Source: Desulfobacterales bacterium (GTDB lineage Bacteria > Desulfobacterota > Desulfobacteria > Desulfobacterales > DAOWNP01). Taken from it: a stretch of 5,189 nt of DNA. Numbering within the stretch: position 1 is the stretch's first letter; every line of letters starts with the position of its first letter. Below the pieces are notes generated by a model. The model did not search any database and was not told where the DNA came from. It was given only the letters and a program-made list of their open reading frames with translations. The DNA lies in the NCBI GenBank assembly GCA_030149595.1, contig JASFBI010000181.1, forward strand, positions 1-5,189, written 5' to 3'. This document shows, one piece after another, positions 1-5,189 of the stretch. A program made the translations under genes and the position numbers.

Positions 1-3000
1 CTGGTTTCCTTTTTTGAGGTATTGTAAAAAAGAAGCTGCAGCCTTTTCCTGATTCAGATTCCAGCCATATACTCCCCCCCCATCTATTAACTGTCTTTTG
101 TATCAGGGCAAGACCTATTCCTGTACTTTCTGTTTCATCCCTGGGTTTTAATGTCTGAAACATTTTAAACACTTTTTTATGGTATTTTTTATCTATCCCA
201 GGGCCGTTATCTGATACACAAAATTGCCATGAACTATCTTTTTCAATACAACTGACAAATATATTACCCTTTTCTTTATCCATATATTTTACAGCATTAT
301 CAAAAAGATTTTGAAATACCTGAAAAATTAACGTCTCTTCACACTTTATAAATGGCAGGGTGTTTTTGATCTTAAAGGTAATAGATTCAGGAAAAGAGAT
401 AATAGAAACTACATCTAAAACCAGTTTATTCAGATCCACCTCCATTAAAAGCTCTCTTGCACGGCCTATTCTGGAGTACTGCAAGACCCCCTCTATCATA
501 GAGTGCATCTGGCTTGATCGTGTTTTGAGCAAAGCAAGCATCTTTTGACCGTCTTCATCTATCTTGTGATTATAATCATCAGATATCCATGCAGCAAGCT
601 GATTAATCCCGCGCAAAGGTGCCTTTAGATCGTGAGAAATCACATATGCAAAATCTTCCAACTCTACATTGACTTTTTTAAGCTCTTTTGTGCGGTTTTT
701 TACTCTCTCTTCCAAAGTTTGATTTATAAGTTTTATATCCTTTAACAAAGCTGCATTTTGCAGGGCAATTGCTGCCTGAGCTATCAATAAGCTTGCAAAT
801 TCCACCTGAATATCGGAAAAAACAGATTTGATCAAATTGTTTTCCAGATATAATACACCCAGAACCTTTTTTTTTATTATCAGGGGAAAACAGAGTACAG
901 ATCGCAGTTTTTCCCGCAGCACAACTTCATCTGAAATAAAATCGCCATCCTTTTCTGCATCATTTAAAAGCAGTATTTTTTTTGTTTGAAAAACATACCG
1001 GGCAATTCCCATGCCTAATCTGCTGGTGGAAAAATCAGGTTCACTCTTGAATGTAACAAGGACATTGTCAAATTTAGTACCTGACACATAAGGTATTAAA
1101 TTTTCCTTTTCAACAATAAGCAAAAAGCCTGTTTTTGCCCCGAGTCTGGACATGACAGACTCCATAATTATTTTAAGGAGTCTGTTAAAATCAAGCTCTT
1201 CTGCAATGGCCTTTACAGCATCAAACAGATAACTGTAGTCCAGCTCCCTGTCAAAAAACAGGGCATGATTATCGGGGTCTCTCTCTTGTTCTTTTTCAGT
1301 CAGAATTTTAAACGGGTGCGGCTGTCCTGCCCCTGGTTTATTTTCTGGTACCATACTGCTTAGTCTTGTCACTTTTGTTTGAGCACCGCAATCCCTGTAT
1401 AATTTTATTGCCAAGTCAAGATAGGTTTTGGCAGAAAAATGTTTCTCTTTTTCCAGATACTGCCACAACCGCTCATTTAAAAAAGCTTCAAGAAACAGGT
1501 ACTTTTCGTTATGAGCAGTATCAATGGCATTCAGATAAGCATTTCGTGTCTCTTTAAAATCTTTCTGTAAAGAGATACTCTCAGCAGATATCAGTGCAAG
1601 ATAGGGTTTTAAAATTGGGCCGTGTGATGCCCACCCTGTAATTTTTTCAAGATAACTTTCACTGTTATCAAAATGCCCTGTGTGCAGTGCAGCAAGGTAT
1701 CGAAAAACATGCCAAAGACGATAGACAATGGTATTGGTGATGCCGGCAAGAAACGCTTGTCCCTTGTCCAGAAATTGCTCTGCCTGAAAATACTCATGGT
1801 TATAGCAGGCAGCAACTCCCCTGAAAACAAAATAACAGGCAAGTGACGAACTATGTCCCTGTTCTTTCCAGTGATTCAGCCTGGCAGAAACATATGGCTC
1901 ATCAAAAGGTATTGAGCCTGGCTCCCACAAATCCGTAAGACCCATTTGCAAGGCTTCTCCAATAGATAGAGGTAATGAGAGGTTATATTTTTGGGAAAAA
2001 CTGATTAGACCATCAATTTGACCTTTCAGGTCATATAATTTTTTACCCTGAATAAACCCATACCAAAGCAAGGTGCAGTAAGAGAGGCCGGCAAACTGTA
2101 ATTCACCGCACTTTATACCACTGTCCATGGTTTTCTGACAAAGTATCAGTAAATCAGAAACCAAATTTCTTGAGTGAAACAAAAACCAGTTCCCGGAACT
2201 CATGGCTCTAACTGAACCAAAGCTGTCTGGAAAACGCTTAACCAGCTTTAGCATAGCATCTTCATAACAATAGGCAAGCGGATAGTTTTCCTGCACTTGA
2301 AAGAACAAACCGGCAACAGCCATTGCAAAACCGGTAAAATCATCTACCCCTTTTTCCAATGCGGCCTTTACCATCTTAAGAGCCAGCATATTTAACATGG
2401 AAACTTGTCCTGATGCATAACAGGATGTCAGCATGTCTGCATATAAATTTAGTTTCAGAACTGCATATTTTTCTTTAATAACAGGGGCGCAAATAATCTC
2501 CTGCCAGATATTATAATTGCTGCTGTGCAGCTCTTTAACAAGCCGATGAATTTGCAACTGTATGTCGTTTTCAGATACAGGCAGAGACTCTCCAATCAGC
2601 TTAAGTGCCCGGTGTCCTGATCTGATACAGTCGTATACATCCCCGGTTGATCCTAGGGCAACTGTTTGCTCATACAAATATTTTGCCCTGTCAAAATCAG
2701 ATTTAGCATACTTTAGTGCTTTTTCTACTATTTTACCTGATCTTTTCTGATCACCATTCATTAATACTGCACGAGCAAGTTTTTTATAAAGCTTTGACAT
2801 AAACTCATATTCTGTTTGCCACATACTGTCATGACACAGCCTGGCACTTTGGCTGAAATATTGGCTGCTGGCATCAATTGCCAGTGAGTCCATGGCAGCT
2901 GCTCCTGCCCGAAAATTAAACTGTGCAGCCTCAAACAGTTCATTTTCATCTGCATAATCTGCAAGAGAGACTCCTTTATGCCCTGCATTCAAATGCCCTG

Positions 3001-5185
3001 CTATTGAAAACAGACGAAAAGCAGGTACCTCTGTATTATCTTTTTGTTTTTCCTTCTCCTTGATCTGAATGATAAATATCCGGGCAATTTGTCTGTGCCA
3101 TTTGCGCCTGTCCTCTTCATTTAAAAAATCCAGTGCTGCTGCCTGGACCTGGTCATGAAAAAAAGAGAGAGTATATTTATCCTGTAATAAAATTCGCAGG
3201 AAAATAACATCTTTAAGGGATGTATAAAGTTTTTGCAAGGGCATTTCCATGACAAGTGCCAGATCTTTTATCTCAAAGCGTGTGCCTAATATGGATGCAA
3301 CAGAAAGGATTTTTATTACATCTCTGGGTAACTGCTTTAATTTGTCATAAAAAATAGCTTTGGCACTGTCCGGCAGTTTCAGACCGGTTAAAGCATCAGC
3401 GTCCCACTCCCAGACCCCCTTGTCTGTTAATAATATCCGCCTGTTCTGGTTAAGCCAGCGCAGGCTTTCATTTACAAAAAGAGGGTTCCCGGCAGAAACA
3501 GGCCAGATAATATCTGTTATATCCCGGGTTTTTAAAACGCTTGTATTTAATATAAAGGCTGTCATTTCATTGACAACGTTTTGCTCAAGGGAGTCTAAGT
3601 GCAGCTTAAGCAATGAAAAAGAAGAGGCTTTTACTGCTTTTTCCATCTGGATAACTCGGTGGTCTTCACCTACCTCATTATTGCGGTAAGCTCCTATAAT
3701 AAACAGACAGGAAAAATCAAAACCTCGCGAAACCACCAGATCCAGCAGGTCAAATGTTGCACTGTCACACCACTGCATGTCGTCAATAAACAGTACCAGG
3801 GGGTGCTTCATAGAAGCAAAACTGGCAATAAACCGGCAAAACAGATTGTCAAAACGGTTCTTTGCTTCTACTGGTGGAAGAGAGGTGACCTTTGGCTGCT
3901 CACCAATCAAATGCACAAGATCAGGAATCAGATCTGTCATGAGCCGGCCATTGTTATTTACTGCATTAAGCAACTGTTTTCGCCAGTATGTTATTCTTTT
4001 AACATCTTCTGTTAACAGCTGACGTATTAACCGGCTAAAGGCCTCTATGAGAGTTGCATAGGGCAGGTGTTTATTATGCTGATTAAACTTGCCTGATGTG
4101 TAATATCCCCTGCGGCCTGCAATGGGCCGCTCAAGCTCCTGAATCAGACGGGTTTTACCTATGCCTGAAAGACCGGAAATCATGGCTACACACAGTCTGC
4201 CGGTACATACATGCTGGTATTCTTCCAAAAGCTTACTCTTTTGCTGCTCCCTTCCAACCATAATAGAGGGAATAGAGATTTGACTGCTGAAATCCTTTTG
4301 TTTTAAAACAAAGGATGGAATTTCTGGAAATAGAGCATCTTCTGCTGCTTTTTGCCATGAACACAGGCAGGTTTGCAGGTCAGCTTTCAAACCTGCTGCA
4401 CTCTGGTAGCGTCTTTCAGGCGCTTTCTCCAGCAGTACGGCAATAATATCGCTGATAATTTTTGGACAGTTTGGGTTTAGATCCAGTGCAGGAACAGGAG
4501 TTTCTGCAAGATGGGAATGGATAATAGATAGAGGGTCATCAGACAAAAAAGGGGGCAGGCCTGTAATACATTCATATAAAACAGTACCCATGGAATAGAG
4601 ATCGCTGGAATAATTCACATTAAACCTGATTTTACCTGTTTGTTCAGGGGACAGGTAGGGCAAGGTTCCACGCATGTATTGATCATTCCGTATAAAATGA
4701 CTGAGAAAGGTTATGTCAGACACCCTGATCTCATCAATCAAATGAATACGAACCGGATTTTCATAAATCAGGATATTATCCGGTTTAACCCCCTTGTGGA
4801 TAAGTGTTGCCCCATGCCGGACAGCAAGACAATCTGCCAGTGCAATGCCAATTTCAAGTAAAGTTTTTATACTAATCTTTTTATCAGCTAACAGCCATTT
4901 GGAAAGAGACTGTCCCTCCTGCCAGGGAACGATTAATAATAAAGCCCCATCACTATCAGTTATAATCTCAGGTATTATCACCTGTTTGATACCTAACTGT
5001 AAAAGAGTTGCCTGCTGATACAATATATGTTCTCTGGTCTCATCTGATGCAAATTCAGGACGGATTTTTTTTATAAAAACAGACTTTTGGGTTTTTCTGT
5101 TTATTGCTGAAAATACTTCTGCTGCAAGGCTTTCTCCCAGCTTTTGGGTAATTGTAAACTCATTTTTCCCCGGCTTATTTACCAT
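1..5185 (-). CDS. Giant hybrid signalling protein: Ser/Thr (pseudo)kinase - STAND ATPase - TPR-like - GAF - sensor histidine kinase (3' end cut by window)
   Basis: The frame stays open from ATG 5185 to base 1 (1,728 codons plus one base), and every part of the translation resembles one known family. Its members join a Ser/Thr kinase domain, a predicted ATPase, a GAF domain and a histidine kinase (bacterial HstK type; fungal group X histidine kinases share the layout). Landmarks by residue: HKGVKPDN 130-137, SPEQTG 179-184, Walker A GLSGIGKT 338-345, Walker B IDDMQW ending at 472, GAF about 1325-1478, H-box SHDLKAPLR with His1518, N-box Asn1630, G1 DNGPGI 1659-1664, G2 GIGL 1689-1692. I see no signal peptide or convincing membrane span, so the protein is probably cytoplasmic. 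It should autophosphorylate on His1518 in response to the ATPase/GAF input and pass phosphate to an unlinked response regulator; no receiver domain is fused within the window. The ATG at 5185 fits because the kinase fold begins about ten residues later, but only four upstream bases are visible, so no ribosome binding site can be judged. The stop codon lies beyond base 1. The family and frame are secure; the input signal is unknown. Confidence 0.95.
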   Translation of the reverse strand, partial: MVNKPGKNEFTITQKLGESLAAEVFSAINRKTQKSVFIKKIRPEFASDETREHILYQQATLLQLGIKQVIIPEIITDSDGALLLIVPWQEGQSLSKWLLADKKISIKTLLEIGIALADCLAVRHGATLIHKGVKPDNILIYENPVRIHLIDEIRVSDITFLSHFIRNDQYMRGTLPYLSPEQTGKIRFNVNYSSDLYSMGTVLYECITGLPPFLSDDPLSIIHSHLAETPVPALDLNPNCPKIISDIIAVLLEKAPERRYQSAAGLKADLQTCLCSWQKAAEDALFPEIPSFVLKQKDFSSQISIPSIMVGREQQKSKLLEEYQHVCTGRLCVAMISGLSGIGKTRLIQELERPIAGRRGYYTSGKFNQHNKHLPYATLIEAFSRLIRQLLTEDVKRITYWRKQLLNAVNNNGRLMTDLIPDLVHLIGEQPKVTSLPPVEAKNRFDNLFCRFIASFASMKHPLVLFIDDMQWCDSATFDLLDLVVSRGFDFSCLFIIGAYRNNEVGEDHRVIQMEKAVKASSFSLLKLHLDSLEQNVVNEMTAFILNTSVLKTRDITDIIWPVSAGNPLFVNESLRWLNQNRRILLTDKGVWEWDADALTGLKLPDSAKAIFYDKLKQLPRDVIKILSVASILGTRFEIKDLALVMEMPLQKLYTSLKDVIFLRILLQDKYTLSFFHDQVQAAALDFLNEEDRRKWHRQIARIFIIQIKEKEKQKDNTEVPAFRLFSIAGHLNAGHKGVSLADYADENELFEAAQFNFRAGAAAMDSLAIDASSQYFSQSARLCHDSMWQTEYEFMSKLYKKLARAVLMNGDQKRSGKIVEKALKYAKSDFDRAKYLYEQTVALGSTGDVYDCIRSGHRALKLIGESLPVSENDIQLQIHRLVKELHSSNYNIWQEIICAPVIKEKYAVLKLNLYADMLTSCYASGQVSMLNMLALKMVKAALEKGVDDFTGFAMAVAGLFFQVQENYPLAYCYEDAMLKLVKRFPDSFGSVRAMSSGNWFLFHSRNLVSDLLILCQKTMDSGIKCGELQFAGLSYCTLLWYGFIQGKKLYDLKGQIDGLISFSQKYNLSLPLSIGEALQMGLTDLWEPGSIPFDEPYVSARLNHWKEQGHSSSLACYFVFRGVAACYNHEYFQAEQFLDKGQAFLAGITNTIVYRLWHVFRYLAALHTGHFDNSESYLEKITGWASHGPILKPYLALISAESISLQKDFKETRNAYLNAIDTAHNEKYLFLEAFLNERLWQYLEKEKHFSAKTYLDLAIKLYRDCGAQTKVTRLSSMVPENKPGAGQPHPFKILTEKEQERDPDNHALFFDRELDYSYLFDAVKAIAEELDFNRLLKIIMESVMSRLGAKTGFLLIVEKENLIPYVSGTKFDNVLVTFKSEPDFSTSRLGMGIARYVFQTKKILLLNDAEKDGDFISDEVVLREKLRSVLCFPLIIKKKVLGVLYLENNLIKSVFSDIQVEFASLLIAQAAIALQNAALLKDIKLINQTLEERVKNRTKELKKVNVELEDFAYVISHDLKAPLRGINQLAAWISDDYNHKIDEDGQKMLALLKTRSSQMHSMIEGVLQYSRIGRARELLMEVDLNKLVLDVVSIISFPESITFKIKNTLPFIKCEETLIFQVFQNLFDNAVKYMDKEKGNIFVSCIEKDSSWQFCVSDNGPGIDKKYHKKVFKMFQTLKPRDETESTGIGLALIQKTVNRWGGSIWLESESGKGCSFFFTIPQKRKP
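11..448 (-). other. Domain: HATPase_c catalytic/ATP-binding domain of histidine kinase (residues ~1580-1725)
   Basis: All Bergerat-fold boxes are present in order. The N-box is QVFQNLFDNAVKYMD (Asn1626, Asn1630), G1 is VSDNGPGID (Asp1659, Gly1661, Gly1663), the F-box is KKVFKMFQTL, and G2 is STGIGLAL (Gly1689, Gly1691). The closing strand region WGGSIWLESESGKG is followed by CSFFFTIP, which is the usual end of the domain. The last visible residues are basic (QKRKP), so the true C-terminus is probably only a few codons past the left window edge unless a further domain is fused. Together with the intact H-box this predicts an active histidine kinase. Confidence 0.93.
452..751 (-). other. Domain: coiled-coil signalling helix and HisKA dimerisation/phosphoacceptor domain (residues ~1479-1578)
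   Basis: A heptad-like helix containing LEERVKNRTKELKKVN leads into the H-box FAYVISHDLKAPLRGI. His1518 (codon at 632-634) is the expected phosphorylation site and is followed by Asp1519, as in the HisKA family where this acidic residue assists phosphotransfer. The second helix of the four-helix bundle runs through DEDGQKMLALLKTRSSQM to LQYSRIG, with Tyr1570 near its end. The 'EERVxxRTxEL' linker is typical of GAF- or PAS-coupled bacterial histidine kinases and also resembles those of phytochrome-like kinases. The site is complete and should be functional. Confidence 0.93.
752..1213 (-). other. Domain: GAF sensor domain (residues ~1325-1478)
   Basis: The domain starts with AEELDFNRLLKIIMESVM, the typical first GAF helix. 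It continues with a core strand (GAKTGFLLIVEKE), the segment GMGIARYVFQTKKILLLNDA, and the strongly conserved RSVLCFPLIIKKKVLGVLYLEN (interrupted here only by being quoted in part: RSVLCFPLI, then KVLGVLYLEN). It closes with the exit helix around QAAIALQNA (Gln1470). GAF domains bind small molecules or act as redox or dimerisation switches. Cys1432 sits in the SVLCFP strand, a position commonly Cys in this family, so it does not by itself mark a chromophore or heme site. The exit helix runs straight into the coiled coil ahead of the histidine kinase, so a signal sensed here can be passed mechanically to it. The ligand is unknown. Confidence 0.9.
1331..3088 (-). other. Region: long all-helical TPR-like sensor/scaffold (residues ~700-1285)
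   Basis: Almost 600 residues consist of amphipathic helices rich in Ala, Leu, Tyr and Phe, without canonical TPR consensus repeats. Recognisable family segments include AAQFNFRAGAAAMDSLA near the start, LYEQTVALGSTGD further on, and YRDCGAQTKVTRL at the end (Gly1267). These match, from memory, the middle region of the HstK-type and COG3899 proteins. In STAND proteins the helical array after the ATPase usually carries the ligand or partner binding surface and holds the ATPase in its off state; that role is inferred here. Hydrophobic stretches such as LACYFVFRGVAACY are too short and polar-interrupted to be convincing membrane spans. A charged, proline-containing linker (about 1280-1310) separates this region from the GAF domain. 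Confidence 0.75.
3116..4273 (-). other. Domain: STAND/AAA-type predicted ATPase (residues ~305-690)
   Basis: This module opens with the VGRE box (310-313) that begins AAA_16/COG3899-type ATPases. It continues with a perfect Walker A (GLSGIGKT, 338-345, Lys344) and a Walker B of the form hhhhDDMQWCD (Asp468, Asp469, Trp472, Asp474). A beta strand ending in IIGAYRNNEV follows and matches the sensor region of this family. Beyond that lies a winged-helix-like segment (roughly 570-690) with FFHDQVQAAA, in which His677-Asp678-Gln679 match the conserved HDxxQ motif of these proteins. All nucleotide-binding residues are present, so ATP binding and probably hydrolysis are expected. STAND ATPases typically act as ATP-driven switches that change oligomeric state when a helical sensor region detects a ligand. 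Which ligand is involved here cannot be read from the sequence. Confidence 0.9.
4346..5158 (-). other. Domain: Ser/Thr protein-kinase-like fold, probably a pseudokinase (residues ~10-280)
   Basis: The fold is recognisable from several landmarks. The beta-3 lysine is present (VFIKK, Lys39). The catalytic-loop frame is H130-K131-G132-V133-K134-P135-D136-N137. The activation segment ends in GTLPYLSPEQTG (to 184), and the helix F motif is SSDLYSMG with Asp195. A helix-I-like ERRYQSA follows near 257-263. Several catalytic features are missing. The catalytic-base Asp of HxD is Gly132 (codon GGG at 4790-4792). DFG is D151-E152-I153, so the metal-binding Asp is kept but Phe and Gly are lost. The glycine loop reads G17-E-S19-L-A-A22, with the second and third glycines replaced; the loop is often degenerate in this family, so that alone says little. 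The alpha-C glutamate aligns with Gln57. ATP or Mg binding may survive through Lys39, Asn137 and Asp151, but phosphotransfer is doubtful. A regulatory or docking role is inferred. Confidence 0.88.
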
Positions 5186-5189
5186 GGAT

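Noticed and set aside
867..875. A9 run followed by G on the coding strand (A AAA AAG slippery pattern) in the GAF domain
   Set aside because: It resembles a programmed -1 frameshift heptamer in frame. However, the zero frame continues into perfectly conserved GAF and kinase sequence, and I see no clear stimulatory stem-loop; Lys-rich AT-biased coding explains it.
360..1557. Short plus-strand frames at 360-548 and 1366-1557
   Set aside because: Both are antisense to coding sequence (histidine kinase core and helical region), are only about 62 codons long, and have no recognisable motif.
2200..2320. Possible membrane segment in the helical region (hydrophobic AVAGLFF and neighbours)
   Set aside because: The hydrophobic runs are under about 12 residues and broken by polar or charged residues, as expected for packed soluble helices.
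1609..2988. Short minus-strand frames at 1609-1842 and 2761-2988, and the plus-strand frame at 2562-2750
   Set aside because: They overlap the long minus-strand gene in other frames. The long frame continues through without a stop and matches the family there.
3360..4022. Open frames on the plus strand of about 80-118 codons (3360-3689, 3659-4015, 3777-4022)
   Set aside because: They lie antisense to the ATPase domain, whose minus-strand frame has exact Walker A/B motifs. Their translations resemble no family I know and have composition typical of antisense shadows.
4640..5018. Plus-strand frames at 4640-4861 and 4794-5018
   Set aside because: They are antisense to the kinase-like domain, whose SPEQTG, HKGVKPDN and SSDLYSMG motifs fix the true coding strand.

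Overview
The whole window is one protein-coding gene read on the minus strand. Reading the reverse complement from the ATG at 5185-5183, I find 1,728 consecutive codons with no stop, running off the left edge at base 1. There is no intergenic DNA apart from four bases upstream of the ATG, and no RNA gene, mobile element, CRISPR array or second real gene.

The product is a giant, apparently cytoplasmic, multidomain signalling protein. Its order, N to C, is: a Ser/Thr protein-kinase-like domain (about residues 10-280), a large STAND/AAA-type predicted ATPase (about 305-690), a long all-helical TPR-like region (about 700-1285), one GAF sensor domain (about 1325-1478), a coiled-coil signalling helix leading into a HisKA dimerisation/phosphoacceptor domain (His1518), and a HATPase_c catalytic domain that ends a few residues before the window does. 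This is the architecture of the bacterial 'trifunctional serine/threonine kinase / ATP-binding protein / sensor histidine kinase' family. That family includes the cyanobacterial HstK proteins and shares its layout with fungal group X histidine kinases such as Candida Chk1 and fission yeast Mak1/Mak2.

The most notable point is an imbalance between the two kinase modules. The C-terminal histidine kinase has all its boxes intact: H, N, G1, F and G2. The N-terminal Ser/Thr kinase domain has lost its catalytic aspartate (HKG in place of HRD/HKD) and has DEI in place of DFG. Its glycine loop is degenerate and it probably lacks the alpha-C glutamate. It therefore looks like a pseudokinase, used for binding or allosteric regulation, fused to a probably active ATPase and histidine kinase.

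The organism cannot be fixed from one gene. The sequence is fairly AT-rich with heavy use of A/T-ending codons (ATA, TTA, GCA, AAA, TTT), although CTG is also common. Proteins of this layout are abundant in filamentous cyanobacteria, Desulfobacterota (Desulfobacteraceae-like) and some other signalling-rich bacteria. A Desulfobacterota-like source is my best guess, at low confidence. The cognate response regulator, the promoter, the ribosome binding site and the stop codon all lie outside the window.
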